In this document: positions 1-8,305 of the stretch, in pieces
How the letters are laid out: each line of letters begins with the position of its first letter
How positions within the stretch are numbered: position 1 is the stretch's first letter
From: Hyphomicrobiales bacterium
GTDB taxonomy: Bacteria > Pseudomonadota > Alphaproteobacteria > Rhizobiales > Xanthobacteraceae
NCBI GenBank assembly: GCA_013911975.1
Contig: JACESF010000008.1
Span: 27,377-91,376, forward strand
Direction: 5' to 3'
Length of the DNA: 64,000 nucleotides
The notes under the pieces: generated by a model
The model's database searches: none
What the model was told of the DNA's origin: nothing
Seen by the model: the letters and a program-made list of their open reading frames with translations, nothing else
Position numbers and translations under genes: made by a program

Positions 1-307
1 GATGCACCTGAAGGTCCGCGACACCGGGGCCGGCATGCGCGCGGCGGACGTGGAGCGGCTGGGCGAACCCTTCTTCCAGGCCGGGGACATGGACCAGCGC
101 CGCGCGGGCATCGGCCTCGGGCTGGCGGTGGTGCGGGCCCTGGTGGAGCTGCACCGGGGCGTGTTCCAGGTGGCGAGCGTCCTGGGCGTGGGCACCACCG
201 TCACCGTGGCCCTTCCCCTGTGCGGTCCCGAGGGCGTGGCGGCCACGCCGCTGCGGCCCGTCCTGCCCCTGTCCGAAGCGGGCATGGATGACCGGAGGTC
301 CGCATGA
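1..307 (+). CDS. Sensor histidine kinase, C-terminal fragment (5' end outside window)
   Basis: Only the last 101 or so residues are visible, in the frame beginning at base 2. They show the ATP-binding (HATPase_c) part of a two-component kinase: the G1 box DTGAGM, the F-box FFQAG and the G2-like GIGLGLAVVRAL, followed by a TVTVALPL end strand and a Pro-rich tail. The catalytic histidine and any sensor domain lie upstream, so the signal sensed is unknown. Its TGA overlaps the next ATG (ATGA), so translation of the downstream peptidoglycan-binding protein is probably coupled to it. The apparent ATG at base 2 is internal, not a start. Confidence 0.85.
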   Translation, partial: MHLKVRDTGAGMRAADVERLGEPFFQAGDMDQRRAGIGLGLAVVRALVELHRGVFQVASVLGVGTTVTVALPLCGPEGVAATPLRPVLPLSEAGMDDRRSA

Positions 308-1278
308 GCCGAGCCGCCGACGCGCGTCATTATGCGGATTCGCACCCCGACGAGGAGGACGTCGGCCGCGCCGGGCGCATCGCCCATCGCGTCGCGGACG
401 GGTTCGCCGCGCTCGTCGCCGTGGCGGCCACCGGCGCGGTGATCGCCAACGTCTTCTTCCTCCAGCATGCCACCCTGCGCTCGGCGTCCACGGGCGCCAC
501 CACCGTTTCCGTGGAGCCGAAGGGCCGCGCCGCCACGTCCGGCGGCGCGCCCGGCACGCCCGCCATGATCTTCGGGCCGCCCGCCGCCGCCACTGCCCCG
601 GCGGCGGCCCAGGCCGCGCGGCCTCCGGTCGCCGCCGCCCCGCCGCCCGCGCCGCCGTCCCCGGCTGCGAGCGAGGCCGCCGCGCTCCTGCCGCCCGCCA
701 GCCTTCCCACGCCGCGCACGCCCACGCCCCTGGTGGCGGAGATCCAGCGCGAGCTGGCCCGTCGCGGCTTCTATGACGGCGCGGTGGACGGCCTCAGCGG
801 GCCGCGCACCGAGGCTGCGGTGCGCGCCTTCGAGCAGGCCGCGCGCCTCAAGGTATCCAGCGGTGACCCGAACGAGGCCGTGCTGGGCGAGCTGCGCCGC
901 GTCCCGGCGGCTGCCGCCGTGGCGGCCGCTGCCCCGCCGCCGGCTGCGGCGCGTCCCGCCGCCGCGCCCGCCACCACCGTTCCCGTCGCTGCCGGGCGCC
1001 CGATGCTGCCTCCGGCGGCGGTGCCCGGCGATGCGGGCATCACCGGCTCCGTGCGTCCGCCGGGAGACCTCCAGGCCGGCTCGCCGCGCATCCTGTCGGT
1101 GCAGAAGGCCCTGGCGCGGCTCGGCTACGGACCCATCAAGCTGGACGGGCAGCCGGGCACCGAGACGCGCCTCGCCATCCAGCGCTTCGAGCGGGACAGG
1201 AACCTGCCCGCCTCGGGCGAGATCACCGACCGCATGGTCCGCGAGCTGGCGGCCGTCTCCGGCGCGCCGATCGAGTGA
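304..1278 (+). CDS. Membrane-anchored protein with two peptidoglycan-binding domains
   Basis: This 324-residue protein has a charged N-terminus, one predicted membrane segment near residues 34-54 (FAALVAVAATGAVIANVFF), then long Ala/Pro-rich linkers. Two PG_binding_1 repeats follow: one near 143-200 (IQRELARRGFYDGAVDG, then TEAAVRAFEQ) and one near 260-320 (VQKALARLGYGPIKLDG, then TRLAIQRFER). This layout suggests an inner-membrane protein reaching across the periplasm to the cell wall. It carries no visible catalytic domain. It overlaps the kinase stop by four bases and the next gene by one base, so the three genes look like one translation-coupled operon. The link to the kinase signal is inference. 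Confidence 0.85.
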   Translation: MSRAADARHYADSHPDEEDVGRAGRIAHRVADGFAALVAVAATGAVIANVFFLQHATLRSASTGATTVSVEPKGRAATSGGAPGTPAMIFGPPAAATAPAAAQAARPPVAAAPPPAPPSPAASEAAALLPPASLPTPRTPTPLVAEIQRELARRGFYDGAVDGLSGPRTEAAVRAFEQAARLKVSSGDPNEAVLGELRRVPAAAAVAAAAPPPAAARPAAAPATTVPVAAGRPMLPPAAVPGDAGITGSVRPPGDLQAGSPRILSVQKALARLGYGPIKLDGQPGTETRLAIQRFERDRNLPASGEITDRMVRELAAVSGAPIE

Positions 1279-1634
1279 TGCGGCTCAAGAGCGCCATCTT
1301 CGTCGCCGCCCTGGTGCGCACCGCCAATGGCGCGGGCGCCTTCGCCGCCGTCCGCCGCCGGGGCTCGGAGGAGGCCGGCGCGGTGTTCGTGAAGGTGGCC
1401 ACGCTGGACGGGCGCGCGGCGCTCTATGTGCCCGCGCCCCAGAGCGCGTTCGACGCCTCCTTCCCCGCCGACCGCCTGTTCCGCCTCGCCGTGGGCCCGG
1501 AGCGGCAGGAGGCGGACAGCGAGGAGCGGATGGCCAAGGAAGTGCGCTTCGATCCCGACCTGTGGTTCGTGGAGATCGAGGATCGCGAGGGCCGCAGCTT
1601 CATCGACGTGGCCCCGGAGGAGACCGGGCCTTAA
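1278..1634 (+). CDS. DUF1491 family protein
   Basis: This 118-residue protein begins MRLKSAIFVAALVR and has the pattern I associate with DUF1491 proteins of alphaproteobacteria: a basic N-terminus, a central GAVFVKVATLDGRAALYVPAP strand region and a C-terminal FDPDLWFVEIEDREGR motif. No enzymatic function is known to me. The ATG at 1278 shares one base with the preceding stop (TGATG), typical of coupling; the track also offers a GTG one codon earlier. It has no signal peptide or membrane segment and is probably cytosolic. Confidence 0.85.
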   Translation: MRLKSAIFVAALVRTANGAGAFAAVRRRGSEEAGAVFVKVATLDGRAALYVPAPQSAFDASFPADRLFRLAVGPERQEADSEERMAKEVRFDPDLWFVEIEDREGRSFIDVAPEETGP

Positions 1635-1700
1635 GCTTCGCGAAACCATCCGCGCTTAAAGAGAGTTGTCATCACGCTACTCCCAGATCGGAGACAGGTG

Positions 1701-1883
1701 ATGGGCATGGTGATTGCTTTCCCCTTCGAGCGTGCCGCGCGCCGAAGTGAGCGCGCGCAGCCGGAACACGGTGCGGACATCGTCATTCTTCCGGTGGTGC
1801 GGATCGAGCGCCAGTTCGGGCCTCTTCCCGCCGCCATTCTCCAGGGCCCGCAGCCCGACACCTCCGGGCGCCGGGTTCGCTGA
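1701..1883 (+). CDS. Small hypothetical protein
   Basis: This is a 60-residue ORF starting MGMVIAFPFERAARRSER, with a GGAGACAGG purine-rich stretch just upstream of the ATG. The IAFP-F-R-R start resembles many short uncharacterised alphaproteobacterial proteins, but I cannot assign a family. It sits 66 bases after the DUF1491 gene and ends just before a convergent gene. The alternative is that this is a chance ORF in GC-rich DNA. Confidence 0.45.
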   Translation: MGMVIAFPFERAARRSERAQPEHGADIVILPVVRIERQFGPLPAAILQGPQPDTSGRRVR

Positions 1884-1898
1884 TCCGCCTTCGCCGTC

Positions 1899-2564
1899 TC
1901 AGTTGGACGGGGTACAGCTTGCCGCCTCGAGCTGGCGGCGGATCTGGCCGCGCAGGTCCGGATAGCGGGCATAGGCGCGGATCAGCACGATCCCCCGGTC
2001 CGAGGGGGATTCCACCACGAGGCGGTCCGCCGCCGTGATTTCCTCGTCCTCCGGCAACGCCGCCCTCTGGCTGGGGGAGAGCAGGTCCAATTCGATCACG
2101 CGGCCCGCCGCCTGGTCGTTGAGCGCGTAGAAGGCCAGCCCGCGTGCGGTATAGAAGGACACCGACGTGTAATCCTCGGTGGCCGGGACCCGCACCCGCA
2201 GCGGCCGCGCGCGCAGGTCATACAGGCACACGGCGCTGACGAAGGCCGGATCCGTCATGGGCAGGGTCATCTGCGCGGGCGTGGCATCCGCGAGCAGCGT
2301 CATCTGGTTCGGCTGCGCGATGTCCGACAGGCGCTGGTAGGCGCTGCGTTCCGCCAGCAGCGGCATGGCCAGGATCGACACCAGATGCACGATCCCCGCG
2401 ATCACCAGGATGAATGCGAAGGGCAGCAGCACATGCTGCGGCAGGGCAGCGCGCATGCGATCGAATGCCCGCCGCAACCGGCGCAGCGGATGCAGGCGCC
2501 CGGTGCGGGGAATGAGGCGCTGGCGACGCAGCGGGGCAAAGAAGTCGGCGACGCTCACGGGCAT
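1899..2564 (-). CDS. DUF1254-type membrane-anchored protein
   Basis: This 221-residue protein has a basic N-terminal region, one strong membrane segment near residues 45-70 (HVLLPFAFILVIAGIVHLVSILAMPLL) and a periplasmic domain containing SVSFYTARGLAFYALND. I recognise this as the short, membrane-anchored form of the DUF1254 fold often found beside DUF1214 proteins in rhizobia. Function is unknown. It overlaps the end of the DUF1214 gene by 10 bases and follows it in the same operon as the penicillin-binding protein. That suggests an envelope role, but this is inference. Confidence 0.75.
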   Translation of the reverse strand: MPVSVADFFAPLRRQRLIPRTGRLHPLRRLRRAFDRMRAALPQHVLLPFAFILVIAGIVHLVSILAMPLLAERSAYQRLSDIAQPNQMTLLADATPAQMTLPMTDPAFVSAVCLYDLRARPLRVRVPATEDYTSVSFYTARGLAFYALNDQAAGRVIELDLLSPSQRAALPEDEEITAADRLVVESPSDRGIVLIRAYARYPDLRGQIRRQLEAASCTPSN

Positions 2565-3130
2565 AGCTCCGTCGTCACCTGGGGCAGCTTCGAGCTTTCG
2601 CCCGTGGCCGAGGAGAAGCTGAAGGGGGCGTCATAGAGCCGGAGCGCCACCTTGACCCGCCCCTTCGCGCCCGTGGGGAGCCAGTTGCCCGGCCGGGCGC
2701 GCGGCGAGAGCACCACGTCGATGGCGCCGTCGGGCCGGTAGACCAGTTCGTTGCTGGTGAACCCGTAGCGCTGCGCGTCGTTGGGGATCAGGTGGCCCTC
2801 CTCGTCCATGAGGGTCACGGTCCAGACCTGCGCCTGCGGCAGCAGGCCGGAAATGCGGATGTCGCAGCGCCCGTCCAGGGGCGCACCGGCGGAATCCTGC
2901 GTGGCGAGGAACAGCAGGCCGTCCGCCAGCTCCAGCGGGAGCTCGCCGGAGCGGGCGAAGGTCGCACGGGCATAGGGGTCCGCCTGGGTGGTGCCGGAGC
3001 GGGGCCAGCCGGTCCAGGCGCCGGACCGCACCGCGTCCATGCCCCGCGACTGGGTCACGGACACATAGGTGAGGGCGAGGCCGAGCGTCGCGGCCGCGGC
3101 GAGGGTGACGGCGAGGGGCAGGGGGCGCAC
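2555..3130 (-). CDS. DUF1214 domain-containing exported/membrane protein
   Basis: This 191-residue protein has a hydrophobic N-terminal segment (residues about 4-24), followed by a DUF1214-like domain with SGLLPQAQVWTVTLMDEEG, LIPNDAQRYG and SPRARPGNWLPTG. The last resembles the conserved C-terminal motif of long DUF1254/DUF1214 proteins. It starts with GTG four bases after the stop of the class A PBP gene and overlaps the DUF1254 gene downstream. Long homologues carry DUF1254 and DUF1214 in one chain, whereas here they are two adjacent genes. Biochemical role unknown. Confidence 0.8.
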   Translation of the reverse strand: MRPLPLAVTLAAAATLGLALTYVSVTQSRGMDAVRSGAWTGWPRSGTTQADPYARATFARSGELPLELADGLLFLATQDSAGAPLDGRCDIRISGLLPQAQVWTVTLMDEEGHLIPNDAQRYGFTSNELVYRPDGAIDVVLSPRARPGNWLPTGAKGRVKVALRLYDAPFSFSSATGESSKLPQVTTELCP

Positions 3131-3134
3131 GGCG

Positions 3135-5297
3135 TCAGTTGGCCTTGGTGGTGGCGCCGGGGATGGCGGCGGTCGGCCCCGTGGCGGGCACCGGCGGCAC
3201 CGTGCGCCGGAACAGCTTCTCCAGGTCCGTCAGCCGCGCGGCCGAGCGCGGGGACAGGGTGATGGGGCGCGTGGAGGAATCCAGGCCCGGCACGTCCAGC
3301 GGCGCGGGCGGCTCGTCCAGCTTCGGCGCGGGCTGGTTGCCGATGCCGGGAATGTATTTCGGCTCGATGCCCTGGTGGGCATAGGCCATCACCTTCTGCC
3401 ACGTCATGGCGGGCAGGGAGCCGCCGGTCATGCGGTTCATGGAGGTGTAGTCGTCGTTTCCAAACCAGACGCCGCCCACATAATTGCCGGTGAAGGCCAT
3501 GAACCACGCGTCGCGATAGGCATTGGTGGTGCCGGTCTTGCCCGCCACCTTCACATCAGGCAGGCGCGAGCGGCGGCCCGTGCCGTTCTCGATCACGTTG
3601 TTCAGCATGGGGTTGATCATGTCGATGACCGAGGGCGGGATGACCTGGAGCGGCTGGGGCGCGTCGCGGTCGTAGCGCCACACCACGTCGCCGGTACCGA
3701 TGCGCATCTCCACCACCGCGTGGGGATAGACGCTCTTGCCGCCATTGGCGAACACCGCATAGGCGGTGGTCATGTCCACCACCGTCACCTCCACCGCGCC
3801 GAGGGGGAGGGGAGCGGTGAGGGTGAGGTTGGCGGTGATGCCCATCTTGTGGGCGAGGTCGACGATCTTCTGGCGGCCGAACCGCTCCGCGAGCCGCACC
3901 GCCACCGTGTTCAGCGAATGCTGGAGCGCGGTCTGGAGGGTGATGTTGCCCATATAGGAGCGCCCGTAATTCTGCGGGCACCAGTTGCCGAGGCAGATGG
4001 GGGCGTCCTGGACCATGGTGTTGGGCTTCATGCCGTTCATGAGCGCCACGGTGTAGACGAACGGCTTGAAGGAGGAGCCGGGCTGGCGCAGGGCGTCGGT
4101 GGCGCGGTTGAACTGGCTCTCGCCATAGTCGCGCCCGCCCACCATGGCCCGCAGCGTGCCGTTCGGCTCCATGATGACGATGGCGCCCTGGTTCACCTTG
4201 TAGTCCTTGCCGAACTGGCGCAGCGAGGAATCCAGCGAGGCTTCCGACACCTTCTGGATGTTCGGGTCGAGCCCGGTGCGCACCACGAAGATGCGCTCCG
4301 TGACGGTCTTGGGGAACGCGTCCACCAGCCGCCGGACCTCGGAGAAGGCATAGTCGAGATAATAGTCCGGCACCGCCATGTCGCGCCGGTCCATGGGGGT
4401 CGCGGGGTTGCGGCGGGCGCCGAACACCTGGCCTTCGGTCATGAAGCCCGCGTCCACCAGATTGTCGAGCACGGTGGAGGCGCGCGCGCGGGCGGCGGGC
4501 AGGTTGACGTGGGGGGCGAACTTGGAGGGCGCCTTGAACAGGCCCGCCAGCATGGCGGCTTCCGCGAGATTCACCTCGCGGATGGACTTGCCGAAATAGT
4601 ATTTCGCCGCCGCGTCCGCCCCATAGGCGCCGCCGCCCAGATAGGCGCGGTCGAGATAGAGCTTGAGGATCTGGCTCTTGGTCAGGCGGCTTTCCAGCCA
4701 CAAGGCGAGGAACGCCTCCTTCACCTTGCGCTCGATGGTGCGCTCGTTGGAGAGGAACAGGTTCTTGGCGAGCTGCTGGGAGAGCGAGGACCCGCCCTGC
4801 CGCACGCCGCCCGCCCGGGCGTTCGTGACCACCGCGCGCAGCGTGCCTGCGACATCGATGCCGAAATGCTCGTAGAAGCGCCGGTCCTCGGTGGCGAGCA
4901 CGGCCTTCAGCATGTAGTCGGGAAAGTCCTCCAGCGGCACCGTGTCGTTCTGCCGGACCCCGCGCTCGCCGATCACGTTGCCGTAGCGGTCGAGGAAGGT
5001 GACGGCGAGTTCCGTGCGCTTCAGCCAGTCGTCCGACGTCTCCCGGAAGGCGGGGAGGGCGAGCGCGAGCAGGGCGATGGCGCCGAACGTGCCCAGCGTG
5101 AATCCCTCGGAGGTCAGGCCCACCAGCCAGCGCCGCCAGCCCGAGAGCGAAAAGCGCTCCATGAAGGCGGAATAGGCGGAAGCCACCCGCATGAAGGCGG
5201 AACCGGCGCGGAACAGCGAGGAATCGATGCGCGCATCCGCGTCCAGCCACGCATTGCGCAGCCGCTTCTTCGAGGATGGATCTTCGCTCTCGCTCAC
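3135..5297 (-). CDS. Class A penicillin-binding protein (PBP1A family)
   Basis: This 720-residue bifunctional peptidoglycan synthase has a cytosolic N-terminus, one membrane anchor near residues 66-84, a GT51 glycosyltransferase domain and a C-terminal transpeptidase domain. GT51 motifs are EDRRFYEHFG (catalytic Glu137), GGSSLSQQLAKN, RKVKEAFLAL and KLYLDRAYLG. Transpeptidase motifs are SSFK (nucleophile Ser408), SLN at 460-462 and KTGT at 586-589. All catalytic motifs are intact. It would polymerise lipid II and crosslink stem peptides at the outer face of the inner membrane. The GTG start has only a weak Shine-Dalgarno, so a slightly different start is possible. It is the first gene of an operon with DUF1214 and DUF1254 proteins. 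Confidence 0.95.
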   Translation of the reverse strand: MSESEDPSSKKRLRNAWLDADARIDSSLFRAGSAFMRVASAYSAFMERFSLSGWRRWLVGLTSEGFTLGTFGAIALLALALPAFRETSDDWLKRTELAVTFLDRYGNVIGERGVRQNDTVPLEDFPDYMLKAVLATEDRRFYEHFGIDVAGTLRAVVTNARAGGVRQGGSSLSQQLAKNLFLSNERTIERKVKEAFLALWLESRLTKSQILKLYLDRAYLGGGAYGADAAAKYYFGKSIREVNLAEAAMLAGLFKAPSKFAPHVNLPAARARASTVLDNLVDAGFMTEGQVFGARRNPATPMDRRDMAVPDYYLDYAFSEVRRLVDAFPKTVTERIFVVRTGLDPNIQKVSEASLDSSLRQFGKDYKVNQGAIVIMEPNGTLRAMVGGRDYGESQFNRATDALRQPGSSFKPFVYTVALMNGMKPNTMVQDAPICLGNWCPQNYGRSYMGNITLQTALQHSLNTVAVRLAERFGRQKIVDLAHKMGITANLTLTAPLPLGAVEVTVVDMTTAYAVFANGGKSVYPHAVVEMRIGTGDVVWRYDRDAPQPLQVIPPSVIDMINPMLNNVIENGTGRRSRLPDVKVAGKTGTTNAYRDAWFMAFTGNYVGGVWFGNDDYTSMNRMTGGSLPAMTWQKVMAYAHQGIEPKYIPGIGNQPAPKLDEPPAPLDVPGLDSSTRPITLSPRSAARLTDLEKLFRRTVPPVPATGPTAAIPGATTKAN

Positions 5298-5544
5298 GTC
5301 CCGACGGTCTCGCGTTCGTGGACGCGCCGCAGCCCAGCGTCCGTCTCGGCCAGCCTGACCCCCGGCCGGCGGCGGTGCCGCGCGGCCTCGGGTCCGTTCA
5401 CTTCCCGCCCCACATCCTTCATGGTCGCGATCCGGGGCGGAAACGCGGCAGGAAGGCGCCCTGCCTCGTCTATAGCGCGCGGCGCCGCGAACCGCGAGTC
5501 GCGTGCCCCTTTGCGCGGGTGCCCGGGACCGTTAGGAAGACGGA

Positions 5545-6030
5545 ATGGTTGACGTCCCCTTCTGGCGCCGCAAGGCGCTCGCCGAACTCACGCCCACGGA
5601 GTGGGAGAGCCTGTGCGACCGCTGCGGGCGCTGCTGCCTCGTGAAGCTGGAGGACGAGGACAGCGGCGAGATCGCCTATACGGACGTGGCCTGCCGCCTG
5701 TTCGACACCGGCGCCTGCCGCTGCGCCGATTATGAGAACCGCCAGGCCAAGGTGCCCGATTGCGTGCGGCTGACGCCCGAGACGGTGGAGAGCATCGGCT
5801 GGCTGCCGCCCACCTGCGGCTATCGCCTCGTGGCGGAGGGGCAGGACCTGCCCTGGTGGCATCCCCTGGTCTCCGGCGACCCGGAAACCGTCCACACGGC
5901 CGGGATTTCCGTGCGCGGCCGCGTGGCGGGCCTGGAAGGCGCCTATGCCGTCTTCGAGCTGGTGGACCAGATCGTGTCCTGGCCGCTCAAATGGCCGCGC
6001 GGGGCGCGCGGGCGCCGCCGCGCGCCTTGA
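5545..6030 (+). CDS. YcgN/UPF0260 family cysteine-cluster protein
   Basis: This 161-residue protein carries a conserved cysteine cluster (CDRCGRCC near residues 24-31) and further cysteines in [17 protein letters not shown] and PPTCGYRL, as in the UPF0260/YcgN family. The cluster presumably binds metal or a metal centre, but no function is established that I know of. It starts with ATG behind AGGAAGACGGA, a good ribosome-binding site. It faces convergently into the allophanate hydrolase gene three bases away. The 247-base gap upstream, divergent from the PBP gene, holds no other gene I can see. Confidence 0.9.
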   Translation: MVDVPFWRRKALAELTPTEWESLCDRCGRCCLVKLEDEDSGEIAYTDVACRLFDTGACRCADYENRQAKVPDCVRLTPETVESIGWLPPTCGYRLVAEGQDLPWWHPLVSGDPETVHTAGISVRGRVAGLEGAYAVFELVDQIVSWPLKWPRGARGRRRAP

Positions 6031-6033
6031 GCG

Positions 6034-7824
6034 TCAGGCGCTCTTGGCCCGGCTGGCGGCGAATGCCCGGAAGCCGCCATAGGCGGTGATGTCGGGGCAG
6101 CCTTCGGTGCCCGCCGCCTCCGCCAGGAAGCCCGCCACCTCGCGTCCGTCGGACAGGACCACCCGCCCGAGCCCCAGCGGCGCCGGGATGCGGGCGAGAA
6201 GCCGCCCGATGCCCTCGAAGGGCAGCGACCACACCTCGCCGGCAATGGCGGCGCCTCCGCTCGCGACGCGAGTAACGCCCGGGCGGGGCACCGCGCCCTT
6301 GAGCAGCGTCATGCGATAGAGCGGGGCGGTTTCCACCGGCGCCACGAGGCGGGCGCCCAGTTCCAGCAATTCGCCGTTGAGGCCCATGCCGGAGAGATGG
6401 GCGCCGAACACGCACAGGTCCATGCGGCCGGCTTCCACCAGGGGAGGCAGTTCGGGCGCGGGCGCCCGCGCGCCGCTGGCGCCGAGGGGCAAGTCCCCCG
6501 CCGCCACGAAGGCACGGGCGATGGAGGCCACTTCCGCGTCCCGCCCGGCGGGGGCCAGCAGGGTGATGCCGTAGGGAATGCCGTCGGCCGAGATGGTGTT
6601 GGGCACCGCCGTCCCGCACAGGTCCATCAGGTTCACGAAATTGGTGTAGGTGCCGTTGCGCGAATTGAGGCGGATATTGTCCGCCAACACTGCCTCCAGC
6701 GTATAGGCCGTGGGCGCGGTGGGCAGGAGGATGGCGTCGAGGTCCGCCAGGATGGGATCCACCTTCGCCTTCAGTTCCCGCAGGCGGTAGGTGGCGCGGA
6801 AGGCATCCGCCGCGCTCGCCGTGCCGCCCGGCTCGGTGATGGCGCGGGTGACGGGGTGCACCGCGTCTGGCTGCGTGGTGAGCAGGGGCTCTGCCACGAT
6901 CCAGCGCTCGGCCACCCACGGCCCCTCATAGAGAAGCCGGGCGCACTCGGCGAAGGGGGCATAGTCGAACGGTACCAGCTCCGCGCCGAGCGCCTTGAAC
7001 CGGGCGATGGCCGCCTCGTAGGCGGCGGCCGCTTCAGGATCACCGAAGAATTCCCGCTGGTCGGGCGGCAGGATGCCGAGCCGGGGCGGGGCGGAAAGGC
7101 TGCCCAGTTTGCCCAGCGGGAGCGGCCGGGAGAAAGCGTCGGCGGCGTCCGGGCCGGCCATCACCTCCAGGGCGGCCATGGCGTCGTCTACCGTGAGAGC
7201 GAAGACGGAGATGCAGTCCAGCGTCTTGCAGGCGGGGACGAGGCCGGTATTGGGCACGAGGCCGAGGCTCGGCTTCACGCCCACGATGTTCTGGAGCATG
7301 GCCGGCACGCGGCCCGAGCCGGCGGTGTCCGTGCCCAGCGCGAGGGGCACGATGCCCGCCGACACCGCGCTCGCGGAACCGGAAGAAGATCCGCCCGGCA
7401 CCAGCGATGCGTTGAAGGCGTTGCGGGGCACGCCATAGGGCGAGCGCGTGCCCACGAGGCCGGTGGCGAACTGGTCGAGATTGGTCTTGCCGACGATGAG
7501 CGCGCCCGCCGCCTTCAGGCGGGCCACCACGGTGGCGTTGGCGCTCGCCTCATAGGCGAAGGCGGGGCAGGCGGCGGTGGTGGGCAGGCCCGCCACGTCG
7601 ATATTGTCCTTTATCGCCATGGGGATGCCGTAGAGCGGCAGGTCGGATTTGCCTTCCGCCTCCAGCTTCGCGGCCTCCGCCAGAAGGTCGGCCTCGGGGC
7701 GCAGGGTGATGAACAAAGCGGGGTCGTCATGGGCTGCGATGCGCCGGTAGGTCTCCCGCACGGTCTCGCTCGGCGTGCGCCGTCCTTCGCGGTGGGCGGA
7801 CAGAAGGGAGGCGAGCGTGTCCAT
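6034..7824 (-). CDS. atzF: Allophanate hydrolase
   Basis: This 596-residue enzyme hydrolyses allophanate to ammonia and carbon dioxide, the second step of ATP-dependent urea (or guanidine/cyanurate-derived) nitrogen release. The N-terminal two thirds is an amidase-signature domain with Lys72 (PMAIKDNID), the GGSSSG loop (Ser146) and a probable nucleophile Ser170 in GTDTAGSGR. The C-terminal domain (VFGAHLSGMGLNGEL and EGIGRLLARIPAPLGLG) is typical of AtzF/DUR1,2 and separates it from simple amidases. The ATG at 7824 follows CAGGAGTTGCC; the longer ORF adds 58 non-conserved residues. No urea carboxylase gene is present in the window, so the source of allophanate is not shown. Confidence 0.92.
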   Translation of the reverse strand: MDTLASLLSAHREGRRTPSETVRETYRRIAAHDDPALFITLRPEADLLAEAAKLEAEGKSDLPLYGIPMAIKDNIDVAGLPTTAACPAFAYEASANATVVARLKAAGALIVGKTNLDQFATGLVGTRSPYGVPRNAFNASLVPGGSSSGSASAVSAGIVPLALGTDTAGSGRVPAMLQNIVGVKPSLGLVPNTGLVPACKTLDCISVFALTVDDAMAALEVMAGPDAADAFSRPLPLGKLGSLSAPPRLGILPPDQREFFGDPEAAAAYEAAIARFKALGAELVPFDYAPFAECARLLYEGPWVAERWIVAEPLLTTQPDAVHPVTRAITEPGGTASAADAFRATYRLRELKAKVDPILADLDAILLPTAPTAYTLEAVLADNIRLNSRNGTYTNFVNLMDLCGTAVPNTISADGIPYGITLLAPAGRDAEVASIARAFVAAGDLPLGASGARAPAPELPPLVEAGRMDLCVFGAHLSGMGLNGELLELGARLVAPVETAPLYRMTLLKGAVPRPGVTRVASGGAAIAGEVWSLPFEGIGRLLARIPAPLGLGRVVLSDGREVAGFLAEAAGTEGCPDITAYGGFRAFAASRAKSA

Positions 7825-8011
7825 GGCAACTCCTGAAACCGGTCCGCATCCCGGCGCGCGGCGCCGGTTGCGCATGGAACGATCTAAGCAGGAAGCGCGC
7901 CAGTTGGCGCCGAGGCCGGATAAAATCGCAAGCCTTTGAGGAATATTTGTTTTTCGCTCGCCTGAGGCGCCTTTTCCGTGCCGGGCAAAAGCATGCAAGA
8001 GGTGAAAAACA

Positions 8012-8046
8012 GATTATGAAATAGGCAAAATGGACATTTCATAATC
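8012..8046. promoter_or_regulatory. AT-rich 11-bp inverted repeat, candidate operator
   Basis: Two perfect 11-base arms, GATTATGAAAT and ATTTCATAATC, are separated by 13 bases, in a clearly AT-rich island within GC-rich DNA. It lies about 190 bases upstream of atzF and 36 bases beyond the end of the small gene on the same strand. The symmetry and spacing suit a dimeric regulator of atzF. A weak terminator for the small gene is the alternative, but only a short T-run follows. Confidence 0.45.
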
Positions 8047-8081
8047 AGAAATCCGCCAGTTGCATGCAGGTGTCGCCATTC

Positions 8082-8231
8082 TTAGCGGGCCGGTGCGGCG
8101 GGGCTGGCGGGGACGTTGGCGGGGGCGCTTTCCGTCGGCTCGGGGATGCCGCGGCCGGAAAACATGACGGCGGCGCCGAGCGCCGCCGCAAAGATGATCG
8201 CGCCGAAAACCAAGGTCGTGGTGCGGGACAT
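8082..8231 (-). CDS. Small single-pass membrane or exported peptide (49 aa), not in ORF track
   Basis: Reading the minus strand gives a 49-codon ORF beginning MSRTTTLVFGAIIFAAALGA, then AVMFSGRGIPEP and a short Ala/Pro tail ending PAAPAR. ATCGGAG lies nine or so bases before the ATG. The hydrophobic stretch at residues about 6-24 predicts a membrane anchor or signal-like segment. It is too short for the supplied track, whose overlapping 75-residue ORF in another frame has no protein-like features. No function or family is recognised. It lies between purU and atzF in the same orientation. Confidence 0.65.
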   Translation of the reverse strand: MSRTTTLVFGAIIFAAALGAAVMFSGRGIPEPTESAPANVPASPAAPAR

Positions 8232-8305
8232 GGTGCGTCACTCCGATGATCTTTCGGACATAACGCTGGGGAAGCGGAGTTGTTTCGCCTCCGCTTCGTG
8301 TCCGC

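Noticed and set aside
3069-5552. 827-residue plus-strand ORF opposite the PBP gene
   Set aside because: Composition is typical of antisense frames in GC-rich DNA, and the minus strand carries all PBP catalytic motifs.
8014-8241. 75-residue minus-strand ORF in the track
   Set aside because: It is Arg/His-rich and out of frame with the better supported 49-residue ORF that has a ribosome-binding site and hydrophobic segment.
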